Source: CAYWBI01 sp964456445
GTDB taxonomy: Bacteria > Calditrichota > Calditrichia > Calditrichales > J004
Reading direction: 5' to 3'
Length of the DNA stretch: 36,754 nt
NCBI GenBank assembly: GCA_964456445.1
Contig: CAYWBI010000018.1
Location: 1-36,754 of the forward strand
A model generated the notes under the pieces. That model was not told the origin of the DNA. It did no database searches and was given only the letters and a program-made list of their open reading frames with translations. The position numbers and the translations under genes were made by a program. This document shows, one piece after another, positions 17,926-26,271 of the stretch. Numbering within the stretch: the stretch's first letter is position 1; each line of letters opens with the position of its first letter.

Positions 17926-17962
17926 AAAGGAAGCATGGGTTAGTTTTCATGCTTCCTTTTTT
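17926..17962 (+). terminator. Intrinsic terminator between nosL and nosD
   Basis: A perfect 12-bp stem (AAAGGAAGCATG at 17926-17937, CATGCTTCCTTT at 17948-17959) encloses a 10-base loop and is followed by further T residues. It is the third terminator-like hairpin inside the nos cluster. nosD starts 17 bases beyond it, which leaves little room for a separate promoter, so partial read-through is likely. Confidence 0.85.
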
Positions 17963-17978
17963 GAGCAATAAGCCGAAG

Positions 17979-19229
17979 ATGAAACATAATTATTTTAAAC
18001 TATTTATTTTGATCGGCTTTCTGGTTACAAATGGCCATGGAGCCACACTCACCGTTTCCCCTTCGTCATCTGGATATACATCTTTAAAATCTGCTATAAA
18101 GGCTGCCAGCATTGGCGACACCATCTTTATAGATGCCGGCATCTATAAAGAAAACACCCTGATCGTCTCAAAACCGCTTACCATTATTGGACGCAACAGC
18201 CCCATTTTAGACGGCAACAACAAAGGTACTATTTTAGAGGTAAACGCCGATAACGTCACCATAAATAACATCGTTTTCAAAAACGTGGGGAAAAGTTATA
18301 CAACAGACTATGCCGCTATCCACGTTCATGATGCAAAATATTTCCATTTCGAAAACAATACAATGAACAATGTGTTTTTTGGGTTTCATATAGAAAAATC
18401 CAAAAACGGTACAATTAAAAACAACCGCATTCATGGCAATGCCACCACAGAACAAAGTTCCGGCAATGGGATTCACCTTTGGCATTCCAGTAAAATCCAT
18501 ATTCTCGGGAACACCATAGAACACATGCGTGATGGTTTTTATTTTGAATTTGTAAAGCACAGTTTTATTGAACACAACTATAGTCACAATAACATCCGCT
18601 ATGGAATGCACTTTATGTTTTCTAATGATGATCGTTATGAGCATAATACATTTGAGAACAATGGCGCCGGCGTTGCCGTTATGTTTTCTAAAAGAATCAG
18701 CATGCGTTATAATAATTTTCGTCTAAATTGGGGTGCCGCATCCTACGGCCTTCTATTAAAAGAGATTAATGATGCGGACATCAAAGAAAACACTTTTTTT
18801 CGTAATACCATTGGGGTTAGCGCGGATGGCGCTAACCGTATATCGTTTACTAAAAACGTCTTTCAAAACAATGGCTGGGGGATTCGTTTTTTGGGCGCAT
18901 GTTATGGCTTTAAAATTATCCAGAACAACTTTATGCATAATGCCCTGGATATTGCCTATCGTGGAAATATAAACGGGAATATTTTTGATAAAAATTATTG
19001 GAGCGAATATAGCGGCTATGATCTGGATAAAAACAATATTGGCGATGTACCCTATCGTCCGGTCAAGTTATTTTCCTATATCGTGAACCAAACTCCGGAA
19101 ACCATTATTTTACTGCGCAGCCTGTTTGTAGATATTATCAACTTTTCAGAAAAAGTATCACCCATATTTACACCTGATGAATTAAAGGACAACCATCCAT
19201 CTATGAAACCTGTTCAAACTGATGATTAA
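17979..19229 (+). CDS. nosD: Periplasmic copper/sulfur-site maturation protein NosD
   Basis: NosD works with the NosFY ABC complex in supplying sulfur for the CuZ cluster and in handing copper from NosL to NosZ. The true start is ATG 17979 (MKHNYFKLFILIG), which gives a Sec signal peptide. Upstream in-frame codons overlap the hairpin. The mature protein of about 395 residues is a right-handed beta-helix (CASH/NosD repeats), with recurrent N/H-rich turns such as FENNTMNNVFFGFHIEKS and YNNFRLNWGAASYGLLLK. The family ending NYWSEYSGYDLDKNNIGD is clear. It overlaps nosF by 8 nt. The ribosome binding site is weak. Confidence 0.94.
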   Translation: MKHNYFKLFILIGFLVTNGHGATLTVSPSSSGYTSLKSAIKAASIGDTIFIDAGIYKENTLIVSKPLTIIGRNSPILDGNNKGTILEVNADNVTINNIVFKNVGKSYTTDYAAIHVHDAKYFHFENNTMNNVFFGFHIEKSKNGTIKNNRIHGNATTEQSSGNGIHLWHSSKIHILGNTIEHMRDGFYFEFVKHSFIEHNYSHNNIRYGMHFMFSNDDRYEHNTFENNGAGVAVMFSKRISMRYNNFRLNWGAASYGLLLKEINDADIKENTFFRNTIGVSADGANRISFTKNVFQNNGWGIRFLGACYGFKIIQNNFMHNALDIAYRGNINGNIFDKNYWSEYSGYDLDKNNIGDVPYRPVKLFSYIVNQTPETIILLRSLFVDIINFSEKVSPIFTPDELKDNHPSMKPVQTDD

Positions 19230-19929
19230 AATTACTGATTTATATAAAAGTTTTGGCCCCGTGGATGTTTTAGATGGGCTCAGTCTAAATATTGATTCCG
19301 GGGGCATTGTCGCCATTTTGGGCCCAAATGGTTCCGGGAAAACCACACTTATCAAAAGCATATTAGGGATGGTAATTCCGCAGAAGGGGGAAATTTCCAT
19401 CGATAACGAATCTGTACTTGGGCAATGGGCCTACCGCTACAAAATTTCCTATATGCCGCAAATTGCCAATTTCCCACAAAACTTAAAAGTTATTGAACTT
19501 ATAAACATGATCAAGAACTTACGTCCGCAGGCAACCAACGACGAATCTTTAATCAATCTTTTGGGTTTGGCGCCATTTCTTGACAAAAAACTGGCCACCC
19601 TTTCCGGGGGCACCCGACAAAAGGTAAACATTGTTCTCACTTTTATGTTTGACTCACCTTTAATTATCCTGGACGAACCTACTACCGGTCTCGATCCCGT
19701 GGCCCTGATATATCTAAAGCAGCTCATCCGGGAAGAACGGGAAAAAGGGAAGACAATCCTTATTACCACACATATTATGAACCTTGTGGAAGAACTTTCC
19801 GATCGCGTTTTCTTTCTGCTCGAGGGAAAAATCTATTTTAACGGAACCGTGGGGCAATTGAAACAACAAACCAATCAAACAAATTTGGAATATGCCATTG
19901 CGGAAATCCTGAAAGAAAACCATGTTTAA
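19222..19929 (+). CDS. nosF: ABC transporter ATPase NosF
   Basis: NosF powers the NosDFY complex needed for assembly of the CuZ sulfide centre. Walker A is GPNGSGKT, the signature is LSGGTRQK, and Walker B is LIILDEP followed by TTGLDP. The segment TTLIKSILGMVIP is typical for NosF. The length of 235 residues is somewhat short of the 300 of clade I proteins, as the C-terminal extension is small. It overlaps nosD by 8 nt and nosY by 8 nt, so nosDFY are tightly coupled. Confidence 0.94.
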   Translation: MIKITDLYKSFGPVDVLDGLSLNIDSGGIVAILGPNGSGKTTLIKSILGMVIPQKGEISIDNESVLGQWAYRYKISYMPQIANFPQNLKVIELINMIKNLRPQATNDESLINLLGLAPFLDKKLATLSGGTRQKVNIVLTFMFDSPLIILDEPTTGLDPVALIYLKQLIREEREKGKTILITTHIMNLVEELSDRVFFLLEGKIYFNGTVGQLKQQTNQTNLEYAIAEILKENHV

Positions 19930-20704
19930 AATATTACAATATAGTTTTTTCGATTTAGTGCGCAGCCGTTGGAGCTATGTTTATTTTTCATTCTATCTTA
20001 TGCTTGGCTTTGTGCTGTTTTTTTTAAACAACGACACTACCAAAGCGGTTATTACGCTTTTAAATATCATAATTGTTTTAACGCCGCTTATCGGCACTGT
20101 TTTTGGCGTCATGTATTTTTATAATTCCCGCGAATTTACAGAGTTGTTGTTGGCGCAGCCCATAAGGCGCAGGGATATCTTTTTGGGACAATATCTTGGC
20201 CTGTCCCTTTCGCTGGCTTTAAGCCTTATCATGGGCCTTGGCGTCCCCTTTATTGTTTATGGTATTTTTGGTTCCTCTGCAATATGGGATTTTGCAACTT
20301 TATTGATGATCGGCGGGTTTTTAACTTTCATTTTTGTTGCACTGGCCTTTGGCATTGCCCTGACCTTCAATGATAAAATTAAGGGCTTCGGCGTTTCAAT
20401 CATTATGTGGCTTTTGTTGGCCGTGGTATATGATGGTATGTTTTTGCTTTTGATGGTTTATTTTAATGATTATCCACTGGATAAATTTGCCCTGGGCATG
20501 ACCATGTTTAACCCCATTGATTTGTCACGGATACTAATTCTGCTGAAACTGGACATATCTGCATTGCTGGGTTATACAGGGGCCGTTTTCCGTAAATTTT
20601 TTGGAACAGGTCTGGGGATGGCCATTTCCCTGGGGGTGCTGTCCTTATGGGTTATTGTTCCCGCCGGACTGATGATCCGTAAAACACTAAAAAAAGATTT
20701 TTAA
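19922..20704 (+). CDS. nosY: ABC transporter permease NosY
   Basis: NosY is the membrane subunit of NosDFY. The 260-residue protein shows about six membrane segments, with the family motif YFYNSREFTELLLAQPIRRRDIFLGQY in the first cytoplasmic loop and KFFGTGLGMAISLGVLSLWVIVP near the end. The start overlaps the nosF stop by 8 nt. No terminator is seen after it, and a DUF2721 gene follows about 20 bases downstream. Confidence 0.93.
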   Translation: MFKILQYSFFDLVRSRWSYVYFSFYLMLGFVLFFLNNDTTKAVITLLNIIIVLTPLIGTVFGVMYFYNSREFTELLLAQPIRRRDIFLGQYLGLSLSLALSLIMGLGVPFIVYGIFGSSAIWDFATLLMIGGFLTFIFVALAFGIALTFNDKIKGFGVSIIMWLLLAVVYDGMFLLLMVYFNDYPLDKFALGMTMFNPIDLSRILILLKLDISALLGYTGAVFRKFFGTGLGMAISLGVLSLWVIVPAGLMIRKTLKKDF

Positions 20705-20725
20705 TCCATCAAAACAGACTTGAAT

Positions 20726-21163
20726 ATGGAATCAAATTTTATTCATTTCCTGCAGGTAAGCATTACACCGGTGGCCCTGATATCCGGTGTGGGTTTGCTA
20801 CTGCTCACCATAACCAATCGGCTTGGGCGCACAATTGACCGCACCCGCATCCTTATTGGCGATTTGGATAGTCATGGGAAGAAAAGGCAAAGCGAAAAAG
20901 TCGCGGAAATAAGGGTCTTAACCATTCGCAATAAATACCTGAGGGCGTCGATAGCCTTAATGGCGCTTAGTGTATTGTGCAGTAGTCTGATTATTCCCTT
21001 ACTGGCAATTTTAATGGTTTACCAAATAGATTTGCTTTGGCTGGGGTATGGTTTGTTCAGTGTGTCCATTTTTTCGATTGTTGTATCCATGGTACTCTTT
21101 TTTATCGATATCGTTCTTTCCCTAAAAGCAATAAACATCGAAAGTGATCCGCTTATAAAATAA
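20726..21163 (+). CDS. DUF2721 family membrane protein
   Basis: This 145-residue protein has three membrane segments (near residues 8-28, 74-96 and 102-126). The N-terminal pattern SITPVALISGVGLLLLTITNRLGRTIDRTR is that of DUF2721, a family without known function. I take ATG 20726. TTG 20720 is the alternative, and neither has a good ribosome binding site. It lies about 20 bases after nosY in the same direction and is probably cotranscribed, but a link to N2O reduction is only positional. Confidence 0.8.
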   Translation: MESNFIHFLQVSITPVALISGVGLLLLTITNRLGRTIDRTRILIGDLDSHGKKRQSEKVAEIRVLTIRNKYLRASIALMALSVLCSSLIIPLLAILMVYQIDLLWLGYGLFSVSIFSIVVSMVLFFIDIVLSLKAINIESDPLIK

Positions 21164-21306
21164 ATCTACCTATGGATTATCGACAAACCTATCCATTGGA
21201 ACCACTATAAATTTGAACTGACTAAAAAATGGAAATTCAATTGGTGTTGAATGAAAACAGTTAAAGAAGGGATATATTTTGGGCACAACATGTGGGGGGG
21301 GATAAA

Positions 21307-21333
21307 AAAAGCCCGGCAGATAACCGGGCTTTT
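21307..21333 (-). terminator. Intrinsic terminator of the cold-shock gene
   Basis: AAAAGCCCGG (21307-21316) and CCGGGCTTTT (21324-21333) form a 10-bp stem with a 7-base loop. An A-run at 21304-21310 becomes a U-run on the minus-strand transcript. It lies 8 bases after the csp stop. The stem may also stop rightward transcripts from the nos cluster. Confidence 0.85.
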
Positions 21334-21341
21334 AAAACAAC

Positions 21342-21548
21342 TTACTCAGTAACTTTTTTTACATTATTGGCTTGTAAACCTTTGGGGCCCTCACCAATTT
21401 CAAATTCAACTTTATCGCCTTCTTCAAGCGAACGGAATCCATTACCATCAATTGAATTGTAGTGAACAAAGACGTCATCGCCTTCTTCTCTACTGATAAA
21501 ACCATAACCTTTAGTGTTGTTGAACCACTTGACTGTTCCTATTTCCAT
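21342..21548 (-). CDS. csp: Cold-shock domain protein (CspA family)
   Basis: This is a single cold-shock domain of 68 residues that binds single-stranded RNA/DNA and acts as an RNA chaperone. RNP1 is KGYGFI and RNP2 is VFVHY. The start MEIGTVKWFNNTKGYGFI is typical. AGAGG lies about 7 nt before the ATG on the minus strand. A candidate -10 (TATAAT, 21655-21650 on the minus strand) would give a leader of about 95 nt, in keeping with the long leaders of many csp mRNAs. The gene has its own terminator. Confidence 0.96.
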   Translation of the reverse strand: MEIGTVKWFNNTKGYGFISREEGDDVFVHYNSIDGNGFRSLEEGDKVEFEIGEGPKGLQANNVKKVTE

Positions 21549-21942
21549 AACAGTTACCTCTAAAAAAAAATTTGTCTCGCGTACATCTTGCTGCCTGGGG
21601 CAAAAAAAAATCGCATCGAATGGTTTTTTTCTTCTCCATCCTCAACGAAATTATATATTTATTATCAAATCAAAATATTCTTGCCACCAAAAACATATAA
21701 AGCATGTACAGATAATTAAAGGCTAAACGTACGAAGGGTTTTTACATAATGCAAGATATATTTCGTTTTTTTTCGATTTTCTATATAAATGTAAACAGCA
21801 GGCTTAGATAAAATTATCCTTCTGCGTCATTTATGACCTCGCTTCCACTACAGATTTGATAAAACATTCAACTCAATGATCGCTTTTCCTCCGCTTTTAC
21901 GCTTATAGGAATAGAAGCCAAATATTTATCACAGGAGGAACC
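21549..21942. other. Intergenic region between csp and the cytolysin-like gene
   Basis: This stretch of 394 bases between two divergent genes should hold both promoters. On the minus side, the csp leader and a possible TATAAT at 21655-21650 can be seen. On the plus side, AGGAGG just before ATG 21943 is the ribosome binding site of the cytolysin-like gene. I see no convincing small gene or long dyad in the rest. Confidence 0.45.
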
Positions 21943-23559
21943 ATGTTTATGCGATTTATAATCCCCGTTTTATTTTTATCACTCTTAATTGGTTGCAAGG
22001 AAGATAGCCCGCTTGGAAATGGGCAATCGGCTAATAAAACCAATATCGACAGCTACATAAATACTCTGGAATATAGCCCGGATGCCCTGCTTAATGTGCA
22101 GGAAACCGGGAGTGATTCCCAAAACAGGTCCACGTTAACAGCGGACACCACAACGGATAACAAAGAGACCGAACAGGTAACATGTGTCCGTACCACCTAT
22201 AACTTAAAGCAGAATTTTGACAATATTGCTGTTTTGCGTCCATTGGCAGGAATCATTTGGCCAGGCGCACTGGTCAAGGGCAATAGCAGTCTTATGGATG
22301 GTTTACCGGAACCCATCTCCCTCCCACGAGCCCCGATGAAACTTACCATAGATTTACCCGGCATGGGTGAGGCCGGCACACGAACAGTAAGCGCCCCAAC
22401 AAATTCCGGGGTCCAGGCGGCGGTGGATTCATCCCTCGAATGGTGGAATGCCAATGCCTACCAGGATGGCTATGTGAATCCGTCGAGTTCATCCTACCGG
22501 TTGGCCACTTCGTATTCCTCACAGCAAATGGCCTTAGATGTGGGGCTGAACGTTGCCTGGGCCACGACCGATGTGAGCGCGCAATTCAGTTACACCAGCA
22601 ACGAAACAAAAAAAGTGATTATGGCCGTTTACAAACAGGCTTTTTACTCGATCGACATGGATACGCCCGAAAGCCCCAGTGCGGTTTTCGATCCATCGGT
22701 CACCGTGGAACAGGTAAGCGCCGTTTTGGATGCTACGGTCCCGCCGGCCTATATCAGTTCAGTGGTTTACGGCAGAATTATAATGTTCCGCATGGAAACG
22801 GCCCAATCGGTAACATCGGCGGAATTGGAAAGCGCCTTCCGCTATGCTGCCGGATATTCCGTGGATCTAACACTCGAGGCCCGATATAAGTCAATTCTGC
22901 AAAAATCCACAATTGAGGTTGTCACCCTTGGTGGCAATGCTGCTGTGGCATCGCAGGCCGTAAGCGCCCGAAATGCCGGCGATTTGGAGAGCATCATTAA
23001 GGGTGAGAATGCCGTGTACTCGCGTTCTAACCCGGGTGTACCCATTTCATATACCGTTCGTTATTTAAAGGATCACTCCCTGGCGAAGTTGGGATATACC
23101 ACCGATTACACCGCTACTATCTGCAGCGCAAAAAAAACAGCAGATATTTTTGACCTGACAATTAATAGCTTTACCGCCATTAAGGATTGTGACGGGGTTT
23201 CCGGCAAAGGGGAATTTGAGATTTGGGTCGAGGTATCCGCTGGAAACAAAAAGTTTCATCAGGCAAATATCACGGCCGGCAGTGGGGACGCAATAAAATT
23301 GAGTTGGAATTATTCATTTAAGGCAAATCTGGTTGAAGGTAACCATTTTACCATAAAATTTATCTGTAAGGAGTGGGACAAGAATATTTCTGGCAAAACC
23401 TATGGCGACAGCCGGATGAACAAAAAATCGGGGAGCATCCGCCATGACTATAGAAACGATGTCTGGAGCAATCTTGGCAATGGTACCAAAACCATTGTAT
23501 TAAATCCGGGAGACAGTAAATGCAGCACAAAGCTCGTTTACACAATTGCTGCCCGATAA
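21943..23559 (+). CDS. Cholesterol-dependent-cytolysin-like pore-forming lipoprotein
   Basis: The 538-residue protein has a lipoprotein signal (LLIGC, Cys18). Residues about 100-393 follow the thiol-activated cytolysin core of proteins such as perfringolysin step by step: WPGALVKGN, RAPMKLTIDLPGM, KKVIMAVYKQAFYSI, YISSVVYGR, AELESAFR, VVTLGGNA (with the hinge Gly pair at 330-331) and YSRSNPGVPISYTVRYLKD. The membrane-inserting helix bundles map near 192-220 and 291-320. The cholesterol-binding domain 4 with its Trp-rich undecapeptide is absent. Residues about 400-538 form a different, probably beta-rich domain (KDCDGVSGKGEFEIWVEV; Cys at 416, 475 and 527). AGGAGG precedes the start. The likely role is pore formation on a neighbouring cell or another target, not shown. 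A terminator follows. Confidence 0.88.
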   Translation: MFMRFIIPVLFLSLLIGCKEDSPLGNGQSANKTNIDSYINTLEYSPDALLNVQETGSDSQNRSTLTADTTTDNKETEQVTCVRTTYNLKQNFDNIAVLRPLAGIIWPGALVKGNSSLMDGLPEPISLPRAPMKLTIDLPGMGEAGTRTVSAPTNSGVQAAVDSSLEWWNANAYQDGYVNPSSSSYRLATSYSSQQMALDVGLNVAWATTDVSAQFSYTSNETKKVIMAVYKQAFYSIDMDTPESPSAVFDPSVTVEQVSAVLDATVPPAYISSVVYGRIIMFRMETAQSVTSAELESAFRYAAGYSVDLTLEARYKSILQKSTIEVVTLGGNAAVASQAVSARNAGDLESIIKGENAVYSRSNPGVPISYTVRYLKDHSLAKLGYTTDYTATICSAKKTADIFDLTINSFTAIKDCDGVSGKGEFEIWVEVSAGNKKFHQANITAGSGDAIKLSWNYSFKANLVEGNHFTIKFICKEWDKNISGKTYGDSRMNKKSGSIRHDYRNDVWSNLGNGTKTIVLNPGDSKCSTKLVYTIAAR

Positions 23560-23574
23560 TTTGAAACGCTATTA

Positions 23575-23612
23575 AAAAATACCGGTCGGGGTTATTCCCT
23601 GCCGGTTTTTTA
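23575..23612. terminator. Bidirectional terminator between cytolysin-like gene and kinase
   Basis: ACCGG (23581-23585) pairs with CCGGT (23602-23606). An inner GGG/CCC stem lies beyond a small internal mismatch. The hairpin is flanked by an A-run on the left and a T-run on the right. It lies between two convergent stop codons and can serve both transcripts. Confidence 0.75.
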
Positions 23613-23639
23613 TTTTATAAAAATTTAGCTTTTCTATCT

Positions 23640-26252
23640 TTATTTATCAAAATTGCGAAACCTCTTAGGTATCACTTTTATAATTGCCCTCGTCTCATCC
23701 AACTCATTTTTGCTCTTTCCCCTTTTAAACACATCAAGACTTTTAGCCAGTACTTCGCTGGCCGCATTGTATCGTTTCAGCCTTACAAGACATGCACCGA
23801 GTACATTTCCTGCCTGCGCGCTACTCTTGTTATTGTCGCCAAAGGTCTTAACACGAAGACTATATGCTTTTTGTAGAAGAGGAAAGGCTTTCTCCGGTTT
23901 GCCGTTTTCGGACAGCAGCCTGCCAAGGCCAAGAAGCGCATGGGAGCGTCTATTATGATCTTCGGGGAGAACAACATTGTTTATTTTAATACTTTGCCTA
24001 AAGAACCGGGCGGCGGTATCTATCTTGCCTTGCTGGTATAATGTAGCCGCAAGGCTGCTAAGCGTTGCGGCTACATAAATATGGTTTTCGCCAAACACGT
24101 TCCTTAGTATGGATATGGCCTTCCTGTAATATTTTTCCGACTCGTCCAAACGGCCACTCTCTTTTAAGATATTCGCAAGGTTGGCCATGCTGGCCCCGGT
24201 TTCAGCATGATTTTCACCATAAATTCCCATCCGCACGGCCAGGCCTTCACGGGCATATACCTCCGCCTCATTATAACGGCCCATGCTTGAATACAGGCGG
24301 GCAATATGGTTGAGTGTGTGTGCAACATCGGCATGATCGGCGCCAAGTAGCTCTTTTCGCATCTTAAGACTTTTCAGGTACAATTCTTCGGCTTGCTTGT
24401 AGTTGCCTAAGCGCCGTGCATTATCAGCGCGTCCATTCAAAGTAACAGCAATATTTGTGGAGATATCGCCTTCAGCTTTCAGATACTGATTATAAGAAAG
24501 CGTATAAAGTGAATCCGATCTGATAAAATCGCCATCCTGGTAGGCTAAATTCGCTTTTCCGAGTAAAATATCTGCAAGAAACAACCCTGGTTGTTTTTTT
24601 ACCCCGGGGAGTAAAGATGTAGCAAGAAAATAATATTTTTCGGCCTTTTCAATATCCATTCTCTCTTCATTTAAAGCTGCAAGGGCATAATAACTGCGGG
24701 CAACAACTTCACTTTGAGCGCCATACAGGGTAATATTTCTCTCCAGGGCTTTATTATCCATTTGTTCTGCTTTTTCATAAACGCCGATCCGCCTGTATAC
24801 ATCACCGATAAGTCCATACATTTCCGCCTGAACTTCCGGCTGGTCGAACAACCCCTTTTCAATTTTAATGGCCCCTGTTTCCAATAAATCCCGGGCGGTG
24901 GCATCCTTGCCTTTTGAACTTTGTGGCCCGGCGGCGTCAAACATATCTTTTAAGAATTGTGCCACCTGAACGGATTTATGCATTTCTATTTGGGATTTCC
25001 TTACTTCCTGCTTCAATTGCCAGGTATAAAACCCAACAACACCGATCAACATCAGGCTAAAAACAAAACTTATGGTTACTGCTACCTTGTGCCGCTGGTA
25101 AAATTTGAATATCCGGTAGGTAAAAACATCATCTGCGGCAGATACCGGTAAACCATTGAGGTATCGGTTTATATCCGTTTTAAATTCATCAATGGTTCCA
25201 TAACGCAAAGTGGCTTCTTTTTTCAGTGCTTTTAGACAGATTGTATCCAGGTCACCTTTTATTTCTTCGGCAGGATAAGGGGGCTTCGATGATTGTTTTG
25301 AATTTGAAACGGCCTTTTGTCGGGCAGCGATGCTTGGTCGTATAGGAATTTCATCTTTAAGGATTTGCAACGTTTGCAGCGGCTCTGCAGGATTTATTTT
25401 ATAAGGCAATCTACCGGAAAGCATTTGATAGAAGATAACACCGAGCGAATAAATGTCAGATGCCGTGGTGATCTCCCCACCTTCAATTTGCTCTGGCGAG
25501 GCATACTGCGGGGTGAAAGGGGCGGGCCCAGACTGAACCATCGTTTGGAATCCCACAGGATCATCATCTGCACTAAAAACCTTGGCTATCCCAAAGTCAA
25601 GAAGAACAATCCGTCGATCACTATTTATAAATATATTGTCCGGTTTTAAATCCCGATGAACGACAAGATGACGGTGCGCATAACCAACGGCATCACATAT
25701 TTGCCCGAACAAATCCAGGCGGGTCGGCAAATCCGGGTTTTCTTTATCCAAAAATTTATCAAGGGAAAGGCCATCGATGTACTCCATCACCAAATACTGA
25801 AGACCGTCATCGCTCAATCCTCCGTCAAGCAGACGGGCAATATTTGGATGATTCAGCCCCGCCAGTATTTGTCTTTCCTGATGGAAGCGTTTTATAAATT
25901 CCGATGATTGTAATCCGACATGTATAATTTTTATGGCAACTTTTTTTTGGAAGGCCCCATCATCGCGGGAAGCTAAAAAAACATCTCCCATGCCCCCATG
26001 AGCAATCGGAGATTCGATTCGGTAAACGCCAAACTTTTTCCCAATATGCCCGGACCAATCGGTTGCATCTAAAAGAGATGATTTAAGTACATTGGGGATA
26101 TCTTCGTCCGCAGCAATGAGGGACAATACCTCCTGTATTAGCTCAGTATCACCGGAGCAGGCATCTTCTAAATAAGCATGCCGATCTTGTGCGTTTAGAG
26201 TAAGGGCGGTATCGAATAAACGTTCTACCAGTTTCCAGCGTTTTACATCCAT
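23640..26252 (-). CDS. Membrane-bound Ser/Thr protein kinase with TPR repeats
   Basis: This 870-residue protein signals across the inner membrane. Counted from an upstream GTG at 26264 (four residues longer), the kinase domain spans about 80-370. It has a Gly loop IAHGGMGDV, a lysine in VAIKII (Lys112), catalytic HRDLKPDN (Asp205), DFGIAK, and an activation end TPQYASPEQ. A membrane helix lies near 394-415. About 450 residues follow, with many TPR repeats of 42-residue type (such as ALNEERMDIEKAEKYYFLA and LARLYSSMGRYNEAE-like units), which predict protein binding. I choose ATG 26252 (MDVKRWKLVERLF), but GTG 26264 is possible. The sigma factor gene ends about 20 bases upstream, so they form one operon. 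All catalytic residues are intact. Confidence 0.92.
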   Translation of the reverse strand: MDVKRWKLVERLFDTALTLNAQDRHAYLEDACSGDTELIQEVLSLIAADEDIPNVLKSSLLDATDWSGHIGKKFGVYRIESPIAHGGMGDVFLASRDDGAFQKKVAIKIIHVGLQSSEFIKRFHQERQILAGLNHPNIARLLDGGLSDDGLQYLVMEYIDGLSLDKFLDKENPDLPTRLDLFGQICDAVGYAHRHLVVHRDLKPDNIFINSDRRIVLLDFGIAKVFSADDDPVGFQTMVQSGPAPFTPQYASPEQIEGGEITTASDIYSLGVIFYQMLSGRLPYKINPAEPLQTLQILKDEIPIRPSIAARQKAVSNSKQSSKPPYPAEEIKGDLDTICLKALKKEATLRYGTIDEFKTDINRYLNGLPVSAADDVFTYRIFKFYQRHKVAVTISFVFSLMLIGVVGFYTWQLKQEVRKSQIEMHKSVQVAQFLKDMFDAAGPQSSKGKDATARDLLETGAIKIEKGLFDQPEVQAEMYGLIGDVYRRIGVYEKAEQMDNKALERNITLYGAQSEVVARSYYALAALNEERMDIEKAEKYYFLATSLLPGVKKQPGLFLADILLGKANLAYQDGDFIRSDSLYTLSYNQYLKAEGDISTNIAVTLNGRADNARRLGNYKQAEELYLKSLKMRKELLGADHADVAHTLNHIARLYSSMGRYNEAEVYAREGLAVRMGIYGENHAETGASMANLANILKESGRLDESEKYYRKAISILRNVFGENHIYVAATLSSLAATLYQQGKIDTAARFFRQSIKINNVVLPEDHNRRSHALLGLGRLLSENGKPEKAFPLLQKAYSLRVKTFGDNNKSSAQAGNVLGACLVRLKRYNAASEVLAKSLDVFKRGKSKNELDETRAIIKVIPKRFRNFDK

Positions 26253-26271
26253 CAGTGATTTCACTTTATGT

